Below, piece by piece: positions 48,062 to 60,238 of a stretch of DNA of 64,000 nucleotides. The stretch comes from Begonia masoniana (lineage: Eukaryota; Streptophyta; Magnoliopsida; Cucurbitales; Begoniaceae), in assembly GCA_022432975.1 (NCBI GenBank), contig CM039502.1:3400375-3464374 (forward strand). The letters run 5' to 3'. Made by a program: the position numbers and the translations under genes. The first letter of the stretch is position 1. Each line of letters opens with the position of its first letter. The notes under the pieces are model-generated. The model was not told where the DNA came from. It worked only from the letters and a program-made list of their open reading frames with translations, and ran no database searches.

Positions 48062-51000
48062 ATGACTTGCTCCTCTCACTCTATGATTCCTGTCCTAAGA
48101 CCTGTCGCCATTTCGTACTCGGAACTTACAGTATGTCCATTTCGTACTCTGCTTGTTTTCTAAAACGAAGGAAAAATTTGCGATTTCTTTGCCTTTTTTA
48201 AGTATGTTTACGTTTTTTAATTTCCTGCTAAATGGAATAAGTGAAGTGAACTGTTCTTAATTTTCTGTTGAGCTGAGTTGTGTCCAGAATAACAGCGAAT
48301 GAAATTGGTTTTTCATGTTTTAATTGAACGTTCAAAACTTGTGTTTTGCAGAATTATGCTCAGACTATTGTTCCTTTGCTTGCATCTCAAGCAACAAGCA
48401 TTCTTCTTTTATATCATTTTTTTTTTCTTCAATAGAGCTTCGTCTGAAATATGTATTTTTTCCTTTGTGTAATTTGATTTTACAGAACAGAGGAACTGAT
48501 TTATCGACGAAGATTGAGGAAGGGTTTGGACCCAACAGTTTGGGAATTCTATCGATCACGGATGTATGTGAAAATTATTCTCTTTCTTTTATTTTGTGTT
48601 CTTTGATGACCTTTCTATGTAATAACTTCTTTAATCGCTCAAAATTTTATCTGTATCTGAGTTGATATGCTTAGCACTGCATCTAGTTCTTAGATCATTA
48701 TTTTGAGGCATAACTTGTTGACGTTGTTGATTCCTTTGTTAAAATTCTCACAATTATGTAATTTCTTTGTCAGGCATTTCTACACTTCCATGTGTTATGG
48801 CCGTCACAATATTATATTCATTTTTCTGATGCTTGTTTTTTTTTTTTTGTTGTTAATGATCAACCCTTACAATGGTAACTAATAATTTAATTTTTTTTTT
48901 TGGTTTTTTCCTCAACTTGAACTTTGCAAGATGTTGAGAAATAGACAAATATGCTATGGTCTACTCAATAATGCATCCATTTATCTAACGGTTATTTTAT
49001 TTTATTTTTTTTCTTATGATCAACCCTTGCAGTGACTAATAGTTTTAAATATTTCTTTGTTTTTCCTCTACATTATCAATGCAAAATGTCGAGAAATAAA
49101 CCATAATCATGTTATATTTATCAATTTCATATATATATGCATGCTAGATTGCTTTTTTACTTCAATCGCTTAACTGTCCAAAATATCTCAATTTTTGAAG
49201 TATTGCATCATATGTGCAAATTTCTTTTCCATCTTCTTGCATTTCCTATAATGGAGTTTGATGTTTAAATCATAATAGGTTCCAGGTTTTTCTTCATTAC
49301 GTCAGGATCTTCTTCGTCTTTCACCTAGGTATAACTTAGAAGCTTGAATTGCATCCCCACGTTGATATTTTGAGCATTCTTGTCTAATATTAAAAATGCA
49401 TAGAATGTTATAATAATACTAGTAACGCTTGTCTTGAAAACCATTTGCTTTTTTTTTTTTAGATTAGCCAAGTTGCCTGAAGAGGAGAAGAAGAAACTTG
49501 AAGATCCTCATACTAGGTAGTTCTTTTTACTTTCTTAGTGTCCTTGTTATATCTTCATAGTTTATGTGCTCCTCTCTTAGTTAGGTTTCTTCAGAACTTC
49601 TCTTGTTTCCACTGGAACTGTTTCTAAAAACTATTTTGAGCAAGTACATACAGCAAAAAATTGCTCAAAATGTTTCATTGAGCAAGCTATCTATCGGATT
49701 TATACTTCATTGGTATCTGCCTCATATTTTGTTATTTAAATTTTCGAAGATCCATTTTTCTGGTTCTGATTTGCTTCAATCATGCATTTAAAATTTCAAC
49801 ATTAAGTATTTATAATCTTTTTGTTCTATTAATCATTCATATTTTGGTATTTTTCTCATTTCCAGCTTTCTCTAGCTAACTTTGACTTGTAGGTACAACT
49901 TTGGGTGGAGTCATGGGAAAGAGAAGCTTGAATCTGGGAAGCCTGGTATGATGTTTCGATGTTTATGTTTTCTGGTTTAACAAACCATTAAATTTGGACG
50001 TAGGTTTAATCTTTCAATCACAGACTATCCTAGCAAGTTAACATTGGTAGAGGAACAGTTATGAGTTTATATGTGATCAAATTAGACTAAACTATAATGG
50101 AGTCTATTTTATTGTCTTCTTGTCCCGTGAAGACATTACCTCTTTAAGATGTTATATACTTATGACCTATCCATAGTTATGTTGGCAGGTGTAGTGACTT
50201 GAATGATGCAAATGTTCAACTGTGGCTGCATAAATATATGTTTTAATACGATGGTAGTTGAAACATATATGTCAAACTAGTAGTCTTTAATGTAGATAAA
50301 AATTGAGAACCTCAGTTTTTTCCTTTTGTTTTGATCTTTAGCTCATTGCCATATGATCATACCTATTATCAATTTCATCATTGTTTTTAGAATTCAGTTA
50401 AAATTATTTGTTTCTGTATTTTTACTGTGCAGATACTATGAAGGGATCTTTTTATGCAAACCCAATATATGATAGGCCTACAACAGACGTGTCTTTAATT
50501 CAAAGGTTTACGTTGCCATGAAGTTATTGCATGTTTTTACTTTTTTAGCATTTCTTTATTTCACATACTGCATGAACCATAGTAACGAATCTCTCCATTA
50601 ATGGTGTAAGAAAACATTATCTTCTTAACTTGGCTATAAGAAAACATTATCTTCTTAACTTGGCTATCAAACGGGATTCTCATTGACTTTAATTTACTAT
50701 GTAATATGATTGTAATTATTTTCTAGAAAACTTGTTTTAATGTGGCTAACCAGATAGATTCTTCCGGAAAAAAATCATTTTAATATTTTGACTTTTTGTT
50801 ATTCATTTTTTTTTTGTCAGATATCCATCATATTGTGGATCAAATATCTGGCCTAATTGTGCATTGCCAGAGCTTGAAATAGGTATGATCTTGTTTGAAT
50901 ATGATTTTTTGTTACTTCATTTTGTTGAAGTTAATTTTATATATTTTGTGATTATTTCGTCATTGACATCTTAATTAGCAGCTTACTAGCTTCTGAAATA

Positions 51001-54000
51001 GGAAGGTCTTCATTTCAAGTCTTTAAAATATTCTGCAAGGAATGAAATTAATTTATACTTTTTGTAATTATGTTGTGCTAGGACTATCATAGAGTTTCCT
51101 TTACTGTATCATGTCCCTAAACCATGAAAATTTTCCTTGTCATATGCTCAGATAGAAAATAGTGGTCGCGGGGAGTGAAAGTTTTTTAAGTTTTTTAGAA
51201 GATGAAATGATTTTCACTTATGTATTGCTGATGCTAGTTTTTTTAATGTATTTGTATTCATGAATATTTTTGTTGGGAAAACATGACTAAAATTCATTAT
51301 CTTTTACTTTTCAGTGGAATATAAGAGTAGGCAGAACCGGACCAGAATTGCGGACTAGACTGCAACTGCGGTTTTGGTCTGGTTCCACCACATATAAGGA
51401 CCGCAAACGGTCCTATGCCCTCCAGAACCACGAACCACGGTCCGGTTCACGGTCTCAGAGGTGAAAAACCGGCGGACTGTGGGAGAATTGGACTGTGGTT
51501 CATATGAGTTTTTTTCTTTTTCTTTTTTAAATAGGTATATATATGATTTTTTTTATAAAATAATGTATTTTATTATGTTTACTAAGTTTTTTTTAAACAA
51601 AAAGTAGTATATATATTGTTTTTTTTTAAATACTTTATTTTACAATGTGGAACCAGACCGTGGCCCACGATTCAGGTTCTGGTTCCACACCAGTGGAACC
51701 GTGGGCCACGGTTCCGGTCCGGTTCCAGGGTGGGACCGGACCGTGTCCAGCCCTAGTGGAACATGAGCTAAAATGTTTTGAAGAATTTTGAAAAACCTGC
51801 GAACACGTTTTGATCTTGGTACTAATGATAATGCAACTAATGATAATGCAACGTTAAATTCATAATCTATTAATATCATAAAGATAAAACTTAAAGTCTA
51901 TAAACAAGCACATAAGGTCAACAACTAATGATAATGCAACTAATGATAATGCAACTAATGATAATGCAACTAATGATAATGCAACTAATGATAATGCAAC
52001 TAATGATAATGCAACTAATGATAATGCAACTAATGATAATGCAACTAATGATAATGCAACTAATGATAATGCAACTAATGATAATGCAACTAATGATAAT
52101 GCAACTAATGATAATGCAACTAATGATAATGCAACTAATGATAATGCAACTAATGATAATGCAACTAATGATAATGCAACTAATGATAATGCAACTAATG
52201 ATAATGCAACTAATGATAATGCAACTAATGATAATGCAACTAATGATAATGCAACTAATGATAATGCAACTAATGATAATGCAACTAATGATAATGCAAC
52301 TAATGATAATGCAACTAATGATAATGCAACTAATGATAATGCAACTAATGATAATGCAACTAATGATAATGCAACTAATGATAATGCAACTAATGATAAT
52401 GCAACTAATGATAATGCAACTAATTTGTCCATATTGCTATAATACTTGTTAAATACTATGTTCTTGATGTGCTACTTCATTAAGTCGTGGCAGGCATAAA
52501 GCTCTTCCTGATGTTGAAAGATGGGTTACAACACTCTGTTTTCTCTTTAGTTATAGTATTGGATTCTAAAGCTAAACTGCACTAATGAATTTTTTCTTTT
52601 TGTATTTAACTTACTTTTGAGCCATCATGTCTGGATCAGCACACCCAAAAAAAGAACGCTCTAATAATCCATATTGAATTTTCCAGTGCCTGTGTTTTCA
52701 ATTGAAAACTCATACTTCAGTTTTGTTGTTTGAATTTTCATTCTGATCTTAAGTAATAAGTCAATATTCTGATTTTTACTTGAGCAGTATCCCAAAAGAA
52801 GAAATTGAATGAAGATGATGGCCTTGAAAAGATACTTCTTCGGTCTCGGTGTCATAAAGGGCGTCTGCTTTACTATTTTCCAGCACAGCAGTGGTCAATC
52901 ATCACTTGTGCTATTTTCCTTTATTATTCCCATAGCATATCAATTGAGAAGTTTTAAAACTCTTAAAGTCTCGTACTGTCTACCATGCTTTATCATATCT
53001 TATTGTCGCTAGTTTAAAAATCAAATCATAATGACTTGCAAACTATAAGAGCATAATATCCAATGTTTGGTTGTTTTTTTTTAGATGATCCAAAAATATG
53101 TTATTTGTAAAGCTTCATCTTGGAATCTCAGGATGATCAACGAGTAGAACCTGAATTGTACGACATTTTCAATTGAGATTCAAGATAACACAAGTATATG
53201 GCATAATTTTAAAAAAGGTCACTCAGTTTCGATATTTTTGAGAAAAATTATGAAATTACTGTCTCAAATCGTTTAATTTTTTTTACTTTGCTCCTTTTTT
53301 TAATATCCTTTATTCTTTTAGGGGTAAGATATTAACAATGGCTCAGATTAAACTTACTAGTTAACATTTATTCTTTTTATCAGTAGTTGTAAAAGATAGG
53401 GATAATTTTGTAGTTGTTCTTCATGCTACTTTCAATATGGATAAGAGTTGTAAGCTAGTGAATACTCAAACTTTGTTTAAAATTCATAGCATGTATTACA
53501 CTTGTTATTTATAGTAGTTTTTTGTTGGAAGAATCAACATAATTATATATTCCAGAATATGTTGACAAGATATCTGATTGAGGTTTCTTCAATATCTGAC
53601 TTGCAGTAATTGTACTGATGCGGAAACCATGTCTTCATGGTGTGGATGGCATACAGACCATGGTTCGCTTACAGGTAAAAAGTATTTGCTGCTCATTCTA
53701 ATTTTATTTTTTCCCTTGCTTTTTATTGCGACAACTGGATTGATAAGTTGTGTGAGAATTAATCATAAATGAGCCAGTGATAGTAAGAAGGTTCTTTTAA
53801 ATTTTGCATATTGTGTAATCAACCTTTCTTCGTTTGTCTAATTTTTTCTTCAATTCAATATGTAGGTCTGACCTGTGGCATGTTTATGCGGAATGATGTA
53901 GAGGTACCATGCCCTGACGTTGGTGCTGGACTTCATATAAGGACACGGACTGGTCAAATTGCTAAAGTAATTCTAGTGTCTATTCTAGGAAATAAAGTAA

Positions 54001-57000
54001 TCCCAAATTTATAATTAACTTATTTTTGTGCTTGGATTTTGGATTTAATGGAATGACAAAATACCACTTTTTGGACAATATGGCTTGTAAAGGAATTCTA
54101 GGCTTTTTGAAGATAAAGTCCTATACTGCTATACTTATAGATAAGATTAGCTTTCTCTTTGCAAAATGTATATATGGATCTGAACACTTGAGAATTTACC
54201 CATACTTTTTGATTCTTGGAAATGGCAATTATTTTATTCCACTACCTTAAGAGAATCTCTAATCCTTCTAAAATTTGTATCTTTGTTGTCAATATTTTTT
54301 TTTCTCAAACGAAAAAGTTTTCATTACTTTATAATGTGGATGTAATATGGCCAAAGAATGTGACTTCGACCCCTTTTTCTAATTAGAAACACCGTAAATG
54401 TATTGAACTTCTCTTCTTATAGAAGTTAATTCTTAAACTCAAATAATATTTTTACTTATTTTTAATACTTGAACGCAAGTAACAGTGCTTGATGATTAAT
54501 TAAGAGTGGAGCTTTGCACATGAATATTACTATCTACGCACATGTTTATTTATTACATTGCTTTCAGGTTGTTTATGGAGTAGATGAAATAGCATACCAA
54601 ATTGGTGAAACCACTGAGATACTTTCAAATGGTTGTCTCTGGGCAACGCCACATTGCGTCAGGGTACTTATCATAATCGCAACTTATTTGTCCAATAAAG
54701 TTTTTTGTCTAATTATCCTTTTGTTTATGGCCGTAATTACTTCTATTTTTCTTTTGTTTCATAATCCATTTTATTATATGGATGCATTTCTGGTGTTGTT
54801 GAAGCTCTAAAGTTCTGTTTTATATGATTTTATAAAGCAAAATTTGAAACTAAGCTATGATCAAATTTAGAAGTAGGTTTTCTTTGGATTACATTAAATT
54901 GCACATGTAAGATCAGTTTGTTTGTGATTCTGCTAAGCATTAGAATCGGAGTGCCTTGTGAATAACAACACGTTTTTCGAGATATTTTTTATGTCATTTA
55001 GTTTCTCCCTCACTTAGATTTAATTGAAGATATTATCACAATAATTAACCTATGCAAGGCTAACACTTCGCCTTACGAGTTTCGCTTCCTTAGATAGAGA
55101 CATACACTGCTACTGCTCGCTATATATGCATTGGCCATGACTTGTTAATCTAAGAGATATAATTGTATGTTAAGTTGTAGCATTATGCGACAACAGTACT
55201 GGTATGTCTTTTTATGATACTGTTGCGTAGCGAACTCGAATAATCGAAGAACAATTACAAATCGTAGCAACAATGTTAGATTCAGAAATTATAATATTCT
55301 ATTAAGAACATTTCTTCATCAATAATCATCATAAAAAAACGTCTTTTACACTCTCATTTTTCATCTATAACAACCAACTCTAAATTTTTCTATAACTTCT
55401 CAAGAAACTAACTTTACAATCACATTATATAATTTTCAAAAGACTCTGATGTGCCCGTGAGGCGACGAAAGAGAAATTACAATTAGAGGATTATGAGATT
55501 ATTATTACTATTATTTTAAAGGGGTATTTAGTAATTTAATAATTTATTGTTTCTGATTCTATTAGATTTGTTTCCTAAATATAAGGGAAGTTAGGATGAG
55601 GAGTCTGTTTAGGGTTTATTTAAATACCTTTGTAATCTCCTTTAGGAGACAGCGAATAATCAATCAAATTTTCAGTTTATTTCTAATTTCTTAGCATTAG
55701 TCGGGAGAGAGTTGAACTCTACAATTCGCAGCAAAAATAGGATCCTATCAATTTGGTATCAGAGACGTTCGATCTTTGGATTTCATGGCTCAAGGGAAGA
55801 AAATCGAAGCTCTTGAAGAGAAATTCAGAAATTTGGGCACAGAATTTTCAGCATTGAAGGTATCGTTCACAAGTTTTGAGCGCCGAATGGATGAAAAATT
55901 TGCTTCAATCGAAAAATTGCTAATTTCAATCGTTGAGAGGCAAAACAATCCCTCTGCAAAGGTGCCAATCGACCCATCTGCAGCATCAAATGTCACAGCT
56001 ACAGTGGCCATGACAGCGTCTGGAGAACAACAGGGGACGCAAGGGATTTTTTCACAAGTGTTGGGATCTCAGGGATCAATTCCAACAGATTTTTTATGAC
56101 GACCTATGTTGACAGAACCGAACGGAACTAACCTGGCAGGGGAGGTGGCTTGCGTAGGAGGAAGCTCGAATGCTACAGTTCCCTGGAACGCTGTTTCAAC
56201 GGTTTGGCCCGGAATCAGCCAGCAAGGGCAAAACCTTGTCCAACCTTGGCTGGGACACGTAGGGTGGGAAAAGCCACCGCTGACTGGCTCACCGGGACAG
56301 CGCCAGAGCCTGGGTCTGTTCGGTTCGACGGTGGGCAAGGGCCGCGCACCAACGAACGAAACAGCAACACAACTGGTCTTCACCTTTTCGGGACAGATGC
56401 CTCCTAGGATGAACATGAGTGAAGAACATGGCAATCACTGGCAGAGAATGATGGACAGGGAAGCTGGTCGAGTTTTTCTGATGATGAGCAGTGGCAGGGC
56501 TATGGCTGGGATAGAAAACCGCATTCGAAAATTAAAAATTAAAAATTATTCGACAACAATTCCCATATTTCAACCTTGAGGACAAGGTTGCTCGTTGGGC
56601 GGAAAGTAATGATGTGCCCGTGAGACGACGAAAGAGAAATTACAATTAGAGGATTATGAGATTATTATTACTATTATTTTAAAGGGGTATTTAGTAATTT
56701 AATAATTTATTGTTTCTGATTCTATTAGATTTGTTTCCTAAATATAAGGGAAGTTAGGATGAGGAGTCTGTTTAGGGTTTATTTAAATACCTTTGTAATC
56801 TCCTTTAGGAGACAGCGAATAATCAATCAAATTTTCAGTTTATTTCTAATTTCTTAGCATTAGTCGGGAGAGAGTTGAACTCTACAATTCGCAGCAAAAA
56901 TAGGATCCTATCAGACTCCTATGATTATTTCTTAACAGATACTTTGATATAGCTGATAATAACTAAAATCTCAGAAGATTCAGTCATTCTGGCACATTTA

Positions 57001-57706
57001 TTTACTCAGGACATTATGTCTGTTCTTAGACCAATAAAATAAAAAGATCTATGTTTTGTTCTTTTATATAATTGGCAATAATAGTTAATAATCATGGTAT
57101 TTAGGCACCTGAAGGAGAAGATGCTTTTGGGCTTGAACGTTCAACTTTTGCATTGTTCATGCAGCCTGACTGGTATGCTCATTGTTTAAGGATCAAGCAA
57201 AGGCCATTTCCACTACCTCTTTTATTTCTAAAATAAATTTGGTCACAATAGCTCAAGAAGCTTGCTCACCTGACTAGTTTTTCCCTTCAGCCATTGAAGT
57301 CTTTATTTTCCCTCTCATCGTATATTATATCGTAGAAAAAGTTTAAATCGTTTAGTCACGGTTGGTCAGGAAGAAGAAAAACAAGACAAAGATCTTTACC
57401 CCTCGTTGAATGTTTGTTATTTATTATGGTTAATTTTACAAATATACATGTTGAGGTATGTTTTCGTATTTTTAGGGATCAGAAGCTTAAATTTCCAGAT
57501 GTCAATATCCACAAAGAGGTATTTACTTATGCTTCCTTGAGCACCATTGTAGGCAATGCATTCACTACCTAAATTGACTCCATTCTTTGTGTTTATGTGT
57601 TTATTAATTTATTTTTCTTGTTCAGCTGATACCATCAAACTGTATTCTTACTTTTGGAGAGTATTCTGAGAAGCTTCTCAACAAATACTACCCTGCGAAG
57701 GCGTAA
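48062..57706 (+). CDS. 2-oxoglutarate/Fe(II)-dependent dioxygenase family protein, one exon unaccounted for
   Basis: Member of the isopenicillin-N-synthase-like 2OG oxygenases; substrate unknown. Fourteen exons were found by splice sites, phase and family pattern: 48062-48130, 48486-48563, 49279-49328, 49463-49516, 49893-49945, 50433-50505, 50821-50882, 52788-52890, 53607-53674, 53866-53966, 54568-54663, 57105-57172, 57476-57518 and 57626-57706. They sum to 999 nt in one open frame (332 residues). The N-terminus has EEGFGPNSLGILSITD and YNFGWSHGKEKLESGKP. The iron site shows H-x-D in WHTDHGSLTG and a distal His in ATPHCVRAPE; RSTFALFMQPDW supplies the 2OG-binding Arg. Between PELEI (ending 50882) and SQKKKLNED (from 52788) a helical segment expected in the family is not found; that 1.9-kb gap holds a hAT insertion and a minisatellite. 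Another intron holds an LTR element. Function may be lost or altered. Confidence 0.75.
51322..51755. mobile_element. Small hAT-type MITE (434 bp) inside the dioxygenase gene
   Basis: Flanked by 8-bp duplications with one mismatch (gtggaata 51314-51321; gtggaaca 51756-51763). Starts TAAGAGTAGGCAGAACCGGACC and ends GGACCGTGTCCAGCCCTA, with dense GGTCCGG/CCGGACC motifs inside, much like the other hAT-type elements here. No ORF. It begins 8 bp after tacttttcag, a strong splice-acceptor-like sequence. Confidence 0.7.
51823..52420. repeat. 15-bp minisatellite, 33 perfect tandem units plus two detached
   Basis: The unit is TAATGATAATGCAAC. Two units stand at 51823-51852, then 73 bp of unique AT-rich DNA, then 33 units at 51926-52420 with no variation visible. 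Predicted frames reading ALSLV or MIMQL repeats are by-products. It lies in an intron of the dioxygenase gene. Perfect homogeneity points to very recent amplification or to assembly collapse/expansion. Confidence 0.95.
55447..56913 (+). mobile_element. Young non-autonomous LTR retrotransposon (1467 bp) in a dioxygenase intron
   Basis: Two 304-bp LTRs (55447-55750 and 56610-56913) begin TG and end CA and differ, as far as I can see, at one base (GAGGCGAC versus GAGACGAC). Flanks are a perfect 5-bp duplication gactc (55442-55446; 56914-56918). A primer-binding site TTGGTATCAGAG follows the 5' LTR (initiator tRNA-Met type), and a purine tract GGGCGGAAAG precedes the 3' LTR. Internal DNA is only about 860 bp, with gag-like frames but no protease, reverse transcriptase or integrase. 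It must depend on a relative for movement. Confidence 0.93.
55784..56099 (+). CDS. Gag-like N-terminal ORF of the LTR element
   Basis: Codes for a 104-residue protein starting MAQGKKIEALEEKF, with a predicted coiled coil (heptad-like ALEEKFRNL...FERRMDEKFASIEKLL) typical of the start of Ty3-type gag proteins, and a stop at 56097-56099. A second open frame (56106-56579) continues right after it, low-complexity and Gly/Pro-rich, with no zinc knuckle seen. Probably a degraded gag kept for packaging; function inferred. Confidence 0.55.
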
Positions 57707-60238
57707 AAGTTTTGCATATTCGCTTCCAGCTGCTGCTGACCGGTAAAACTATGGAAGACTTATTAAGTTGCAGTTACTCTTTTCAGCATTAACAAATTTA
57801 TACTGGTTTCTTGGTTTTTACTCTCGTTTTAGCTCACGCTCACGTAGATTGAATGATGTTGTTCAGAAAATATAGAATTTTTGCCTATATTCAAATGAAT
57901 TACTTTGTGGCCAATTGGACTCCTTTCCTGCTAAAAATAGTGCCAAATTAATCATATCTCAAGTCTTTCTATTTCATATCTTGAGATATTCCCCATGTCG
58001 CGGGTTGATCGAATGTAACTTAGGGTTAAAATTACATAAGTTTGAAGTAATTTAAAAGGTTATAAGATAAAGGTTATAATCAAGTTAGAGATCTTATTAT
58101 AGATTAACTTGATCTGAACCAAGTGATGAATATATAAAACTATGAAACTAGAAATTATTAGGCATACTAATCAAAATAAGAAATTCATTAATTAGTGTAA
58201 TAATTATGATAAATTATAAATAATTAAAATAAGATATTAATTATACTAATCGATGAATATTAAGACAAAATTAAAAGATAAATCTAATATTATTATACTA
58301 AAAATACGTCTCATTTTAGTTGTCATGCCTAATAACTTCTCTTTTTATAGTTATACATTCATAGTTAATCTATGATGATGCTCCAAACTTTGACCAACTA
58401 AATACCCATTTGCGAAGTAGGTGTGTTTACATGACAATTGCGTGGCTACATGTTAATTTAATGACTATGAATAATGTTGTGATAAAACACATCACGAGAA
58501 TCAATCAAGAAGACTAGAAAAGAAATCAAGAACACAGATTTACGTGATTTAGACAAAACCATTCAACGTACACGACACAACACTCAAGCGGCGAATTACA
58601 TCCAATAATTAAGAAAATGAGAGTTTTCCGCAATGTTGTAACATCACGGGCAACATCGCCCCAAATACAAGAATCATTCTCCCTTTGAGAGTACCCACTT
58701 TCTCTCACTTATATTCTCTCATTCTCTCTTTTATTTTTTTTCCTTACAACTCACATATTATTTTCTTTCAGTTCACTCGTCTATTTATATGAAAATAATA
58801 AATAATACAATATTAATAAGAAAATAAACTACTGCAAAATCAGAACGAATAAATCACAAAATCTGAATCAATATTAATATTAACAAAAAGAAAAAAAAGA
58901 TAAACCATTTGCTTTGTAATTAGTATAAATTCTTTGGCTTTCTTCGCGAACATCATAAAGTAAGCATCGAGTATTAGAACAACGCATAGCATTATTAGAG
59001 TTTTAGCTTAGGAAACACACCTTCATTTTGCGATTAATTATCGACCCGACTCCTAAGTTTTAGATTTATATTATTGTTTGGAATGCACTAAACCACTATG
59101 ATTAGCCCTTTTTGTGAGGTTATAAAGGCTGACTTTTTACCAAAAAGAAGGAAACAAAAGAGCAAAAGAAGGATTAAATGAAAGACAAAACACGTAGAGT
59201 TTGGGTGGAAAGTCTTGGATCTTCTTTCACAAAAGCATTCAAATGGATTTTCATCCATCAAAGCTTTACCAATTTCATCTCATTTTTCTACTTCCTAGTT
59301 GACTCCTTTTTATTAAACTAAATGCCTCTTTTTATACCACTCACGGAGCTTGTCCGCTACGACTTAATATTCGCTCGTCCAGTTGGTCTCGTGGGCGAGG
59401 TTTACTTCTCTCGATTTTTCTGGGTTTAGAATAATCATTTATGTAACCCGATAAATGAATAATCCGATGCATTATTGATTTATTAAATCTTCAATTTTTA
59501 ATGATTTCTAAGCGTCGCTTATTTATTGATTTGTTATTCGCTATTTATTCGCGTAAAAATGTTATATTCACATATAAATATGTCGCAGACATTCTCGTGA
59601 GAACCAAATGCCCAAAAACATGTAATATTTGTGTAATCTCATATCGTCCGAGAAAAATGACTAATACTAAGTTACAAGTAGATCTGATCTCATCGATTAT
59701 TATGATTCCTCTTTGAACGAGACCCAAATATAGAACTGCGTATACTTAGACCAAATGTAAATAATATTGTATTACAAAATGGACGTCGTAACATCACACA
59801 ATTAAAAAAGAATTTTTTTAAGAAATTAATAAACAATTCTTGTGAACGGGTGTGCCACGTGTTTGAACAATAACGGAATAACTGAATTAAGGAAAGAATC
59901 TTCCAGTGAATGGCCTGCTCCTCTCTGTGAAAACTTGCAAACAAGCTACAACATCTCGCTTCTCCATGAAGCTTCTCTTTTACAGATAAAGAAACTCTGC
60001 AGATTTTAGAGAGAGAAAGAAGAAAGATTGAGAGAGAGAGAGAGAGAGCTCCCACTTTTGAGGCAGTATAAGTTTTCAGCTAAAGAACCAAAAACTTCCC
60101 TCCTCTCTGCTCTTTCTTCCTCCTGCAAATTCTCAATCATTTATCTTCTTTCTGCATTCTGTTTACTATCTCTTTCTAGAAAGATTCAGGTACAAAGAGA
60201 GTGACCCTTCCAAGATTTTTCTCTCAGCATTAAGGGAA
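57707..60238. other. Intergenic region upstream of the GH17 gene
   Basis: The dioxygenase 3' UTR, then 2 kb of AT-rich DNA with no recognisable gene. An AG tract at 60030-60048 lies in the probable leader of the GH17 gene. Short frames near 58526 and 59500-60055 show no signature. Confidence 0.5.
60030..60048. repeat. (GA)n tract in the GH17 gene leader
   Basis: A 19-bp AG run about 190 bp before the ATG, next to other GAGAGA stretches (60008-60016). Confidence 0.75.

Noticed and set aside
48324..48485. Open stretch after ttttgcag at 48351 (NYAQTIVPLLASQ) as a dioxygenase exon
   Set aside because: Joining 48130 directly to 48486 gives the family's ELTNRGTDLS reading in phase; no suitable donor follows the stretch.
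51860..52452. Frames reading repeated ALSLV (minus) and MIMQL (plus)
   Set aside because: Any 15-bp repeat without a stop yields periodic frames in several phases; this is the minisatellite.
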